A DNA stretch of 64,000 bases from Streptomyces kaniharaensis (GTDB lineage Bacteria; Actinomycetota; Actinomycetes; Streptomycetales; Streptomycetaceae), in NCBI RefSeq assembly GCF_009569385.1, contig NZ_WBOF01000001.1, positions 3,296,001 to 3,360,000 on the forward strand. Reading direction: 5' to 3'. The notes beneath the pieces were generated by a model. It saw nothing but the letters and a program-made list of their open reading frames with translations. It did not search any database and was not told the DNA's origin. This document shows positions 1 through 7,977 of the stretch, piece after piece. Numbering within the stretch: the first letter of the stretch is position 1; each line of letters begins with the position of its first letter. Position numbers and translations under genes: made by a program.

Positions 1-1
1 C

Positions 2-499
2 CGGATCCACGACGTGATCGCCGAGCGGTACGACGGCGCGAAGCTGCCCGAGGGCTTCGACGGGCTGTTCCACGGACGGGTCTTCGACGCGTTCGGCGCC
101 GAACTCACCGCCGTCCGGGGCGCGGAGCAGCTGCTGAAGGAACTCCGGCAGCGCTCCGTGCCCTACTGCCTGGCCTCCTCGGCGCACCACGCGTGGATCC
201 GCACCGCGCTCGACGTCGCCGGCCTGCGCGGGAACTTCGCCGAGGAGCGAATATTCAGCGCCCAGGACGTCGGCGTCGGCAAGCCCGCGCCCGACCTCTT
301 CCTGCACGCCGCCCGCACCCTCGGCGTCGAGCCGTCCCGCTGCCTGGTGCTGGAGGACAGCCCCAACGGCGTGCTGGCCGCCCGCGCCGCCGGCATGGAC
401 GTCTACGGCTACACCGCGCTCACCGCCCCCGCGAAGCTGACCGCCGCCGGGGCCATCGGGCTGATAGCCGATCTCGCCGAGGTGCCGGCGCTGCTCTGA
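2..499 (+). CDS. HAD-superfamily hydrolase, subfamily IA (5' end cut by window)
   Basis: The frame is open from base 2, and the N-terminal part with the nucleophile Asp motif lies outside the window, so the GTG at 14 is probably internal. The visible part has the later HAD motifs: a Ser-containing motif II (LASSA, near residue 56 from that GTG), the motif III lysine in VGKPAPDLF, and the motif IV acid in LEDSPNG. This order fits the beta-phosphoglucomutase/GS1-like phosphatases, which act on small phosphorylated metabolites in the cytoplasm. The substrate cannot be told from this fragment. The next gene on the same strand starts 137 bp downstream. Confidence 0.85.
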   Translation, partial: RIHDVIAERYDGAKLPEGFDGLFHGRVFDAFGAELTAVRGAEQLLKELRQRSVPYCLASSAHHAWIRTALDVAGLRGNFAEERIFSAQDVGVGKPAPDLFLHAARTLGVEPSRCLVLEDSPNGVLAARAAGMDVYGYTALTAPAKLTAAGAIGLIADLAEVPALL

Positions 500-603
500 T
501 GCTCCGGACGCCAGGAGTCCTTGCGCGACCCCTCCCGCAATCGCGGCGCACCGCCTACGCTCTCGCCGACATCGTCCTACCAGCCGGTAGCGAGACGTCT
601 CCG

Positions 604-639
604 GAGGTCCGCATTGAGGTCTGCATGGAGGTCCGTATG
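604..639 (+). repeat. Triplicated 12-bp ribosome-binding/start unit before the MFS gene
   Basis: Three near-identical 12-bp units lie head to tail: GAGGTCCGCATT, GAGGTCTGCATG and GAGGTCCGTATG. Each carries a GAGG Shine-Dalgarno core, and each ends in a triplet (ATT, ATG, ATG) in frame with the MFS gene. The third ATG, at 637, is taken as the start. The second, at 625, is equally well placed behind its own GAGG. Confidence 0.7.
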
Positions 640-1836
640 AGCGCCGCGACTCCCGTGATCCCGCCCGGACTGCGCGCGGGCCGGACCGCGCTCGCCGTCG
701 CCTTCATGCTTCAGGGCACCACCTTCGCGCTGCTGGTCACCTGCATCCCCGAGATCCAGCACCGGTACGGGCTCGGCGACGGGCTGCTGCCGGTCTTCCT
801 GGCCGCCGTGCCGGTCCTCGCCGGCGTCGGCTCGATCACCTCCGAGCAACTGGTGAGACGGACCAGCGCGCGGGCCGTCCTCCGGGTCGTCCAGCCGGCC
901 GTCTGCCTCAGCCTCGCGGGCGTCGGCCTCGGTGACACCCTCTGGCAACTCGCCCTGGCCCTCGGGGCGTTCGGGCTGCTGGTGGGTGCGCTGGACGCCA
1001 GTATGAACATGCTCGGGGTGGGCCTCCAGCACCGCTACGGCCGTTCGATCATGATCGGCTTCCATGCCGCGTTCAGTCTGGGCGGCATCCTCGGCGCGGC
1101 CGTCGCGGGCCTCGGCTCGCACGACGGCGTCGGCCTGCCGGTGCTGTTCGGAACGGCGGCCGCGGTGATCGCCCCGCTCGCCGTGCTGACCGGCACCCTC
1201 TTCGCCGGGCCGGCCGAACTCGGCGACGCCGTACGGGAGGCCGCCGAGGCCGCCGCCAGGTCCGTCCCGTGGAGGCCGCTGCTGCCGCTCTGCCTGGCGA
1301 TGGCCTTCGCGTACATCGCGGACGCCTCGGTCTCCAACTACAGCGTCAAGTACCTGACGGACGGCCTGGGAAGCCCCGAGGACGTCGCCAAGCTCTCCTA
1401 CCTCGGCTACATGGTGGCGATGCTGTTCGGCCGCGCCCTCGGCGACCGCGCGGTGCAGCGCTTCGGCGCCGTCCCGGTGGCCCGCGGCGGTGCCGGGCTG
1501 GCCGCGCTCGGCTTCGCGGTGGCCGCCGCCGCACCCGCCGCCTGGGCGGGCATCGCCGGGTTCACCCTGCTCGGCTTCGGCATCTGTGCGATCATCCCGC
1601 AGGTGTTCGCGGCCGGCGGGCGGCTCTTCCCGGCCGACTCGGACGCCGCCGTGGCCCGGCTCAACCTCTTCAACTACGTGGGTTTCCTGGTCGGTTCGCC
1701 GCTGGTCGGGGCGATCGCGGACGGCAGCTCGTACCGCTGGGCGCTGCTCGCCCCGATGCTGCTGGTGCTCGCCGTCCTGCCCCTGGCCGACCGCTTCGCC
1801 CCCGCTCCCGCACTCGCCGCCCCCGCCGAGGCCTAG
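637..1836 (+). CDS. MFS transporter
   Basis: The 399-residue protein is hydrophobic throughout, with about twelve predicted membrane segments and a short charged central loop (around residues 190-210) between two six-helix halves. This is the layout of the major facilitator superfamily. FHAAFSLGG and LGFGICAIIPQVF are typical small-residue helices of the family of fucose permease-like and drug-efflux-like carriers. It sits in the cytoplasmic membrane, and the substrate is unknown. The start at 637 is preceded by GGAGG with 5 nt spacing, inside the triplicated start unit. ATG 625 would add four residues. Confidence 0.88.
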   Translation: MSAATPVIPPGLRAGRTALAVAFMLQGTTFALLVTCIPEIQHRYGLGDGLLPVFLAAVPVLAGVGSITSEQLVRRTSARAVLRVVQPAVCLSLAGVGLGDTLWQLALALGAFGLLVGALDASMNMLGVGLQHRYGRSIMIGFHAAFSLGGILGAAVAGLGSHDGVGLPVLFGTAAAVIAPLAVLTGTLFAGPAELGDAVREAAEAAARSVPWRPLLPLCLAMAFAYIADASVSNYSVKYLTDGLGSPEDVAKLSYLGYMVAMLFGRALGDRAVQRFGAVPVARGGAGLAALGFAVAAAAPAAWAGIAGFTLLGFGICAIIPQVFAAGGRLFPADSDAAVARLNLFNYVGFLVGSPLVGAIADGSSYRWALLAPMLLVLAVLPLADRFAPAPALAAPAEA

Positions 1837-1954
1837 CCGCAGCAGGGCCCGTCTTCAAACTCCCGTCTGCGGGGCGACGCCGGGCTACGCCTCGTCCGTG
1901 CGGATCTCGCGGGCACCCCGACTGCCTCGGCTGCCGGCTCGCCGGCCGGCGCCC

Positions 1955-1990
1955 CGCTCGCGCCGCCGCCACCGCTCGCGCCGCCGCCAC
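1955..1990. repeat. Tandem 18-bp duplication upstream of acuC
   Basis: Two perfect copies of CGCTCGCGCCGCCGCCAC lie in tandem in the gap between the MFS gene and acuC. The gap is otherwise featureless GC-rich sequence. The repeat is most likely slippage in low-complexity DNA. Confidence 0.6.
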
Positions 1991-2094
1991 CGGTCACGCC
2001 CCCTCGTCCGACCGGACCGAGGCGCCCGCCGAGGCCTGAGACTCGCCCCGGCCCGGGAGCGGCCCGCGCACCGCCACCCACTACGGTGGAGGCC

Positions 2095-3291
2095 ATGCCC
2101 GAAGCCGAGCGCGACCTCCCCTGCGGCCTGCACCTCTACTGGGACGAGGCCGTCACCGCCTACGACTTCGGCCCCGGCCACCCGATGGACCCGACCCGGC
2201 TGGCCCTCACCATGCGCCTCGTCGAGGACCTCGGGCTGACCACCGGACCGGGCGTGACCGTCAAGGCCGCACCGCCCGCCGGCGAGTCCACCCTGCACCT
2301 GGTGCACACCCGCGAGTACGTCGAGGCGGTCAAGCACGCCGCCGCCCACCCCGAGCAGCACGACCCCCGGCACGGGCTCGGCACCGACGACAACTGGGCC
2401 TTCCCGGCCGTCCATTCGGCCTCCGCGCTGATCGCCGGTCAGTCCGTGGCCGCCGCCGAGGCCGTCTGGCGCGGCGAGACCCCGCACGCCGTCAACTTCG
2501 CCGGCGGGCTGCACCACGCCATGCCCGGCAAGGCCTCCGGCTTCTGCATCTATAACGACCCCGCGCTCGCCATCGCCCGCCTGCTCGAACTCGGCGCCGA
2601 GCGGGTCGCCTACGTCGACGTGGACGTCCACCACGGCGACGGCGTCCAGCAGGCCTTCTGGAACGACCCCCGGGTCCTCACGATCTCCCTCCACGAGCAC
2701 CCCGCGACGCTCTTCCCGCAGACCGGCTGGTCCACCGAGACCGGCGGCCCGGACGCCCCCGGCAGCGCCGCCAACCTGCCGCTCCCGGCCGGCACCGGTG
2801 ACGCGGGCTGGCTGCGCGCCTTCCACGCCCTGGTGCCCCAACTCCTCGCCGCCTTCCGCCCGCAGGTCCTGGTCACCCAGCACGGCGCGGACACCCACCT
2901 GGAGGACCCGCTCGCCCACCTCGCCGTCACCGTGGACGCCCAGCGGCTGATCGCCGAGGAACTGCACGAGCTGGCCCACCGGCACGCGGGCGGCCGCTGG
3001 GTCGCCACCGGCGGGGGCGGCTACGCCGTCGTGGACGTCGTCCCGCGCACCTGGACCCATCTGGTCGCCACCGCCGCCGGACGGCCCGTCGATCCGGCCA
3101 CTGAGACCCCCGAGTCCTGGCGCGCGGAGGTCTTCCGCCGCACCCGCCGCCCCGCCCCGCTGCGGATGACCGACGGCGCGCGGCCGTCATGGCGCGACTT
3201 CGAGGCGGGCTACGATCCCGCCGACCGGCTGGATCAGGCCATCCTCGCCAGCCGCCGCGAGGTCTTCCCCCACCACGGCCTGCTGGCCTGA
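2095..3291 (+). CDS. acuC: Acetoin utilization-type protein deacetylase AcuC
   Basis: This is a class I histone-deacetylase fold enzyme of 398 residues, the usual AcuC length. Visible family signatures are the active-site His pair in GGLHHAMPGKASGFC, the zinc and charge-relay motif DVDVHHGDGVQ, the later QHGADTH, and the glycine-rich GGGGYAV loop. In Bacillus, AcuC removes the acetyl group from acetyl-CoA synthetase lysine and so reactivates it. In Streptomyces the enzyme probably acts on acyl-lysine or acylated small molecules. ATG 2095 was chosen because GGAGG lies just ahead of it, though the spacing is very short. GTG 2086 is an alternative adding three residues. Confidence 0.93.
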   Translation: MPEAERDLPCGLHLYWDEAVTAYDFGPGHPMDPTRLALTMRLVEDLGLTTGPGVTVKAAPPAGESTLHLVHTREYVEAVKHAAAHPEQHDPRHGLGTDDNWAFPAVHSASALIAGQSVAAAEAVWRGETPHAVNFAGGLHHAMPGKASGFCIYNDPALAIARLLELGAERVAYVDVDVHHGDGVQQAFWNDPRVLTISLHEHPATLFPQTGWSTETGGPDAPGSAANLPLPAGTGDAGWLRAFHALVPQLLAAFRPQVLVTQHGADTHLEDPLAHLAVTVDAQRLIAEELHELAHRHAGGRWVATGGGGYAVVDVVPRTWTHLVATAAGRPVDPATETPESWRAEVFRRTRRPAPLRMTDGARPSWRDFEAGYDPADRLDQAILASRREVFPHHGLLA

Positions 3292-3411
3292 AACCGACCC
3301 CCGCGGCGCTGACCTGGGCGGCCGTGCGCACGCCGCTTACTACGAACCGCCGAGTGACTACGTACTGCAACAGTCCTATCTCCCACCGTACGAGGACTGC
3401 GCTTCCCCCTC

Positions 3412-3440
3412 TTCCCACTGGTACCACCCATAACTACTCT
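3412..3440 (+). promoter_or_regulatory. Candidate sigma-70-type promoter for the HTH gene
   Basis: TTCCCA (3412-3417) and TACTCT (3435-3440) are separated by 17 bp, about 70 bp ahead of the start codon. The surrounding 3320-3450 stretch is AT-richer than its neighbourhood. The -35 match is weak. Confidence 0.3.
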
Positions 3441-3512
3441 GGGGATACACGTGTGCCGGTGGAGTCACCGGAGGGGAAGCCGGTGCCTTGCACACGGGTT
3501 AAGGGTCGGGTG

Positions 3513-3728
3513 ATGGTCATGAGTTCCGGCGAACGCCCCCTGCAGGACGTCGTCTTCCTGACCGTGGCGGAGGTCGCCGCGGTCATGCGGGTGTCGAAGA
3601 TGACGGTGTACCGCCTGGTGCACAGCGGAGAGCTGCCGGCCATCCGGGTCGGACGGTCCTTCCGGGTGCCGCAGCAGGCGGTGCACGAGTACCTCAAGGA
3701 GTCCTACGTGCGGCTCGAGAGCGCGTAG
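3513..3728 (+). CDS. Excisionase-type helix-turn-helix DNA-binding protein (BdtA-like)
   Basis: This small protein of about 71 residues is almost entirely one MerR/excisionase-like winged HTH: LTVAEVAAVMRVSKMTVYRL is the helix-turn-helix and VGRSFRVP the wing. It ends in a short helix. The same protein family occurs near bldN in other Streptomyces, where from memory it is called bdtA. It is not BldC, whose sequence differs, so no symbol is assigned. It probably regulates development-linked genes. AAGGG at 3501-3505 fits ATG 3513. ATG 3519 and GTG 3510 are close alternatives. Confidence 0.85.
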   Translation: MVMSSGERPLQDVVFLTVAEVAAVMRVSKMTVYRLVHSGELPAIRVGRSFRVPQQAVHEYLKESYVRLESA

Positions 3729-3738
3729 CACCGGGCGG

Positions 3739-3774
3739 CGGGTGCCGGGTCCGCGGCTGTGGACCCGGCACCCG
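3739..3774 (+). terminator. Rho-independent terminator after the HTH gene
   Basis: A perfect 14-bp stem (CGGGTGCCGGGTCC and its complement) with an 8-nt loop, followed by TTT, lies 10 bp after the stop codon. Confidence 0.85.
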
Positions 3775-3917
3775 TTTGCCGCAGATTTCCCGCGAGTTTC
3801 CCGGTCCCGGGGAGCACGATTACGGCCCCGGCGTCGTGGACGGTAGGCTAGGCCCTCCGTCAGTCGTATGGACTCCGTCTCTCACGGGCGAGAGTCTCAG
3901 TGAGCGAGGGTTGTTCC

Positions 3918-4016
3918 GTGGGCTCTGTCATCAAGAAGCGTCGCAAGCGTATGGCCAAGAAGAAGCACCGCAAGCTTCTGAAGCGCACGCGCGTCCAGCG
4001 TCGCAACAAGAAGTAA
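3918..4016 (+). CDS. 30S ribosomal protein bS22 (AURKAIP1/COX24-domain mini-protein)
   Basis: This 32-residue, extremely basic protein begins [12 protein letters not shown] and ends RVQRRNKK. It belongs to the AURKAIP1/COX24 mini-protein family seen as bS22 in mycobacterial small ribosomal subunits, where it binds rRNA near the decoding region. The start is GTG 3918, which gives the conserved MGSVIKK beginning. The gene is monocistronic, with a strong terminator 37 bp downstream. Its AAG-rich, less biased codons agree with high expression. It is short enough to be missed by automatic gene calling. Confidence 0.93.
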   Translation: MGSVIKKRRKRMAKKKHRKLLKRTRVQRRNKK

Positions 4017-4052
4017 GCGCCCCCGGCCGCGCCCAGCGCGCCGCGCGCTTCC

Positions 4053-4089
4053 ACCGCCCGCCCGGGCCCTCGTAGCCCGGGCGGGCGGT
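4053..4089 (+). terminator. Rho-independent terminator after bS22
   Basis: The arms ACCGCCCGCCCGGGC and its exact complement (15 bp) flank a 7-nt loop. A weak T-run follows. Confidence 0.8.
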
Positions 4090-4173
4090 GTCGTTTCACG
4101 GCCCGGCGGGGCGGCGCGGTACGGTGCAGGCGGGGATGGCCGGCCAGGGAAACACTGCGGAACGGAGTGCGCT

Positions 4174-5283
4174 TTGGGCGTCGTGGTGCTCGTCACCGGC
4201 GTGGCACGGCATCTCGGTGCCCGCTTCGTCGCCGAGATCCGCCGCCGGCCGGGCGTGGACCTGGTCGTGGGCGTGGACGTGCAGCCGCCCCGGCACCCGG
4301 TCGAGGAGCCCGACGGCCCGGCCGCCCCGTACCGCTTCCACCAGCTCGACCTGCGCCGCCCGGCCGTCTCCCGGGTGATCGCCGAGCACCGGGTGGACAC
4401 CGTCGTGCACCTCAGCGTCAGCGCCACCGGGCTGGGCTCCACCAACCGCTCGTCGGTGAAGGAGTCCAACGTCATCGGCACCATGCAGCTGCTCGGCGCC
4501 TGCCAGAAGGCGCCCGGGGTGCGGCGCCTGGTGGTGAAGTCGACCACCGGCGTCTACGGCTCGGCGCCGCGCGATCCGGCCGTTTTCACCGAACGGATCC
4601 AGCCCAAGAACCCGCCCGGCGGCGGCTTCGCCAAGGACGCGGCGGAGGTCGAGGGCTACGTCCGCGGCTTCGCCCGTCGCCGCCCGGACGTCGCGGTGAC
4701 GGTCCTGCGCTTCGCCAACATCGTCGGCCCCGGCGCGGACACCCCGCTCAGCGAGTACTTCGCGCTGCCGGTGCTGCCGACCGTCCTCGGGTACGACCCG
4801 CGGCTGCAGTTCGTGCACGAGGACGACGCCGTCGCCGTGCTCGCCCGGGCCGCCGACGAGCCCGAGCCGGGCACCGTCAACACCGGGACCTTCAACGTGG
4901 CCGGAGAGGGCGTCCTGCTGCTCTCCCAGTGCGCCCGCCGGCTCGGACGGCCCACCGTGCCGCTGCTGCTGCCCGCGATCAGCTGGATGGCCGGACTGGC
5001 CCGGCAGACCCGGCTGGTGGACTTCTCGTCCGAGCAGCTGCGGCTGCTCACCCACGGCCGGGTCGTGGACACCACCCGGCTGCGGGAGACCTTCGGCTAC
5101 CGCCCGGCGTACACCACCCCGGAGGCCTTCGCCGACTTCGCCGCCGCCCTGGGCCCCGGCCTGCTGCCGCCCGAGCGCCTCGCCGCCGTGACCGACCGGC
5201 TGGCCGGCCTGCTCGGCCCGGAGGGCGCCCTGCCGCGCGGCGGCCACCCCCGTACCGAACGCCCCAGCCGACCGAGGAGCTGA
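4174..5283 (+). CDS. NAD-dependent epimerase/dehydratase family protein
   Basis: This is an extended short-chain dehydrogenase of 369 residues. The N-terminal Rossmann motif VVLVTGVARHLGARF binds the dinucleotide. A CGVYGS-like block (STTGVYGS) is present, but the usual Tyr-x-x-x-Lys is not clearly recognisable, and FAKDAAEVEGY is in its place. Catalysis is therefore uncertain. The start is taken as TTG 4174 because GGAG lies 6 nt upstream and the dinucleotide strand begins right after it. The acyltransferase gene follows after only 9 bp, so the two probably form an operon linked to lipid or envelope metabolism. Conserved neighbours in Streptomyces have the same order next to bldN. Confidence 0.85.
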   Translation: MGVVVLVTGVARHLGARFVAEIRRRPGVDLVVGVDVQPPRHPVEEPDGPAAPYRFHQLDLRRPAVSRVIAEHRVDTVVHLSVSATGLGSTNRSSVKESNVIGTMQLLGACQKAPGVRRLVVKSTTGVYGSAPRDPAVFTERIQPKNPPGGGFAKDAAEVEGYVRGFARRRPDVAVTVLRFANIVGPGADTPLSEYFALPVLPTVLGYDPRLQFVHEDDAVAVLARAADEPEPGTVNTGTFNVAGEGVLLLSQCARRLGRPTVPLLLPAISWMAGLARQTRLVDFSSEQLRLLTHGRVVDTTRLRETFGYRPAYTTPEAFADFAAALGPGLLPPERLAAVTDRLAGLLGPEGALPRGGHPRTERPSRPRS

Positions 5284-5292
5284 CAACCCGCG

Positions 5293-6303
5293 ATGAGTGC
5301 CGCTGCCGAGAACGCGCCGCCGGGCGAGGCCAAGGTCATCCCGATCGAGTCCGCCCCCAGCTGGACCTCGCCGGACCGCCCCGGGCTGGCCGACCGGCTC
5401 GCGCAGGCCGTCGGCGGGGCACTGTCCGGGCAGCTCGGCCCGGCCGCGACCCGGCTGTTCGGCAAGGGCTGGGAGGGCCGGGCCACCGAGGGCCTGGCGT
5501 TCCTGCGCCGCCGGATCACCGGCGAATACGAGGTGGACGAGTTCGGCTTCGACCAGGAGCTCACCGAGGAGGTGCTGCTCTCGCTGCTGCGCCCGCTGGC
5601 CGAGAAGTACTTCCGGATCGAGGTGCGCGGCGTCGAGCACATCCCGGCCGAGGGCGGCGCGCTGATCGTCGCCAACCACTCCGGGACGATCCCGCTGGAC
5701 GCCCTGATGACCCAGGTGGCCATCCACGACCACCACCCGCGGAACCGGCACCTGCGGATGCTCGCCGCGGACCTGGTGTTCGTCCTCCCGGGGATCAACG
5801 AGCTGGCCCGCAAGGCCGGCCACACGCTGGCCTGCAACGAGGACGCCCAGGCGCTGCTGGAGCGCGGCGAGGTGGTCGGGGTCTGGCCGGAGGGCTTCAA
5901 GGGCATCGGCAAGCCGTTCGCGGAGCGGTACAAGCTCCAGCGGTTCGGGCGCGGCGGGTTCGTCGCCTCGGCGCTGCGGGCGGGGGTGCCGATCGTGCCG
6001 TGCTCGATCGTCGGGGCCGAGGAGACCTATCCGATGATCGGCAACTTCAAGACGCTGGCCCGGCTGCTGGGCCTGCCGTACGTGCCGATCACGCCGACCT
6101 TCCCGTGGCTGGGCCCGCTCGGCGCGGTGCCGCTGCCGACCAAGTGGACGATCCAGTTCGGCGAGCCGATCGCCACCGACGGGTACCCGGCGGAGGCGGC
6201 GGACGATCCGATGCTGGTCTTCGACCTGGCGGACGAGGTGCGGGAGACCATCCAGCACACGCTCTACAAGCTGCTGGTGCAGCGGCGTTCGGTGTTCTTC
6301 TGA
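5293..6303 (+). CDS. Lysophospholipid acyltransferase family protein (PlsC-like)
   Basis: This 336-residue protein carries the acyltransferase His-x4-Asp motif (NHSGTIPLD, near residue 130) and the substrate-binding motif WPEGFKGIGK about 70 residues later. Both are typical of 1-acylglycerol-3-phosphate acyltransferases. The roughly 100-residue N-terminal extension is variable in this actinobacterial group. It should transfer an acyl chain from acyl-CoA or acyl-ACP to a lysophospholipid or glycolipid at the inner membrane face. The exact acceptor is unknown. The upstream epimerase is only 9 bp away. Confidence 0.88.
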   Translation: MSAAAENAPPGEAKVIPIESAPSWTSPDRPGLADRLAQAVGGALSGQLGPAATRLFGKGWEGRATEGLAFLRRRITGEYEVDEFGFDQELTEEVLLSLLRPLAEKYFRIEVRGVEHIPAEGGALIVANHSGTIPLDALMTQVAIHDHHPRNRHLRMLAADLVFVLPGINELARKAGHTLACNEDAQALLERGEVVGVWPEGFKGIGKPFAERYKLQRFGRGGFVASALRAGVPIVPCSIVGAEETYPMIGNFKTLARLLGLPYVPITPTFPWLGPLGAVPLPTKWTIQFGEPIATDGYPAEAADDPMLVFDLADEVRETIQHTLYKLLVQRRSVFF

Positions 6304-6329
6304 CATCTGTCCGGTCATCCGTGCGGCCC

Positions 6330-6369
6330 GAGCGAGGGCCCGGCGGGGAGATCCGCCGGGCCCTCGCTC
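6330..6369. terminator. Bidirectional terminator between the acyltransferase and rsbN
   Basis: A perfect 17-bp stem with a 6-nt loop separates two convergent genes and can serve both strands. Confidence 0.85.
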
Positions 6370-6390
6370 GTGTCCCCGTCCGTGCCTCCG

Positions 6391-7686
6391 TCAGCCGCCT
6401 AGGACCCGCAGCCCGGGCAGCAGGCCCGGGACCAGCGGGGCCACGTCCACGCCCGGCTGCTGGCCGCCGGAGGCGGGGCTGGGCGAGACGGACGGCTGCG
6501 GCGCCTGCCCGGGCGCCGGGTCGGCGCTCGGCGAGGGCTGCTTGGCGCCCGGGAGCCCGTTGGTGAGGTTGCCCACCAGCCCGTTGACCGCGCCGGGGGC
6601 GTTCCCGGGCAGGGTGCTCGGCAGGCCGCCGGTGTTGGCGCCGCTGCCGCCCGGCGTGATCGCCCCGGAGCCGGCCGGTACGCGCTCGGTGCCGCCGGGG
6701 CGGCTGCCGCCCGTGGCGCCCGTGCCGCCGCCCTGCGCCGGTAGGGTGCCCGGCGCGGCGCTCCCCGCCGGGCTGTCGGCGGGGGTGCCGCCGCCAGCCC
6801 GGCCGGGCGTGTCGCCGTTCGTCCCGGTGCCGGCCGGTCCACCGCTGACAGCGGGGGCCTGGACCAGGCGCAGGGGCGCGACGTCCTCGCTTATGTCGTC
6901 GAAGAGCTGGTTCACCAGGTGGGCCTGCTGGGTGAGCTGGACCGGCAGCCTGTCCTGCAGCTCGGTCCAGCGGCCGTCCTGGTCCTGCGCGAAGCCGGCC
7001 AGGGTGCGCATCGGGTCGAGCGAGCCGTTGCTGCGGTAGACCGAGCGCAGCAGCTCGCGGCCCTTGATGGCATCGGCGTGCATGTCGTCCAGCGCGCGAC
7101 GGACCTGCTCGACGGTTCCCGGGCTGAGCGCGCCGCCACCGTCGGTGCGGCCGACCAGGGTCCTCGCCTCGCCGAGCCGGGTGGAGGCGTTGTCGAGCAG
7201 CAGCTCACCGCGCTCGGAGTCCGAGCCCGCGAGGTCGATCCGGAGCCCTTCGAGGCCGCGCTTCATGCCGTACAGCGTGTCCCCGGGAAGGGCGTGGGTG
7301 CTGGCGGTCGCGGCGCCCGCGAGACTGCCGACGGCGAGCCCGGCGACCAGTCCGCCGATCGCGAAGCGGCGGCTCCAGCGGCCGCGCGGCGCGGTCCGGA
7401 TCGCCCGGTGCCGGCGCTGGCGGGGCACCGTGGCACCCGGTCCGCCGGCGAAGGCCTGCTCGAACGCGGCCATCAGCTGGGCGCGTTGGACGGTCCGGAC
7501 CTCCCGGTCCAGCGCCGGGCCGGGCAGTGCGCCCAGCGCGCCCGCCAGGCCGACCAGTTCGGCCATCGCGGCCGAACCCTGGCCAGTGGCAGCGGTGTTG
7601 GCCGTGCCGCCTTGCTCTGTCCGGTGGGCCTCCAGCACCTCGGCGAAGGCCTTCGCCCGCCGGTGCTCCAGCACGTTTGCCGTCAC
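6391..7686 (-). CDS. rsbN: RsbN, membrane anti-sigma factor of BldN (DUF5667)
   Basis: This 431-residue protein lies directly downstream of bldN. The cytoplasmic N-terminus (1-105) is the expected sigma-binding part. One membrane helix (about 108-127) follows the basic stretch RGRWSRR. The DUF5667 region starts at HALPGDTLYGMKRGLE (about 131) and is outside the cell. Residues from about 300 to the end are Gly/Pro/Ser-rich with several PSPS-like blocks. RsbN holds BldN inactive and so delays aerial-hypha gene expression. The start is GTG 7686, behind GGGAGG with 8 nt spacing. A BldN-type promoter match lies about 135 bp upstream, consistent with feedback control. Confidence 0.92.
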   Translation of the reverse strand: MTANVLEHRRAKAFAEVLEAHRTEQGGTANTAATGQGSAAMAELVGLAGALGALPGPALDREVRTVQRAQLMAAFEQAFAGGPGATVPRQRRHRAIRTAPRGRWSRRFAIGGLVAGLAVGSLAGAATASTHALPGDTLYGMKRGLEGLRIDLAGSDSERGELLLDNASTRLGEARTLVGRTDGGGALSPGTVEQVRRALDDMHADAIKGRELLRSVYRSNGSLDPMRTLAGFAQDQDGRWTELQDRLPVQLTQQAHLVNQLFDDISEDVAPLRLVQAPAVSGGPAGTGTNGDTPGRAGGGTPADSPAGSAAPGTLPAQGGGTGATGGSRPGGTERVPAGSGAITPGGSGANTGGLPSTLPGNAPGAVNGLVGNLTNGLPGAKQPSPSADPAPGQAPQPSVSPSPASGGQQPGVDVAPLVPGLLPGLRVLGG

Positions 7687-7819
7687 GGGCCACACCTCCC
7701 TTCGTCGTTGTCGACACCCCGGCCTGCCGGACGGTTGCCTCGGCGGGCCAAAGCCACTCCATCGGGTGACAGGTCGCAATTCGGCTTGACCGTACGCCTG
7801 ATGGCGGCTTGCACGCTGG

Positions 7820-7848
7820 CCAACGAGCGGTGCGGGCGGTCGGTTACG
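7820..7848 (-). promoter_or_regulatory. Candidate BldN-dependent promoter of rsbN
   Basis: Read on the minus strand, CGTAAC (7848-7843) is followed 17 bp later by CGTTGG (7825-7820). The pattern reported for BldN promoters, from memory of bldM P1, is CGTAAC, 16 bp, CGTTGA. The position, in the 291-bp gap between bldN and rsbN, suits an autoregulated anti-sigma gene. The leader would be about 125 nt. Confidence 0.5.
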
Positions 7849-7977
7849 CACGGCCGATCACCGGACCGGCCGTTCACCCGGACGTGTCGGCCCGCCGCCG
7901 ACGGTGACGGGCGGTCGGCTCCGGCCCGGCCGGGTATCTCCGGGTCGGAGCCCCGGGAGCCCTCGCTCACGCCGCCC

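Noticed and set aside
3513..3728. Identification of the HTH gene as bldC
   Set aside because: The sequence differs clearly from BldC as I remember it. Only the excisionase/MerR-like fold is shared.
4096..6318. 740-codon minus-strand frame opposite the epimerase and acyltransferase
   Set aside because: Antisense shadow with no domain, while the plus strand encodes two recognisable enzymes with ribosome sites.
7687..7977. Short plus-strand frames between bldN and rsbN
   Set aside because: No ribosome site or conserved sequence. The gap is better explained as the rsbN leader and promoter.
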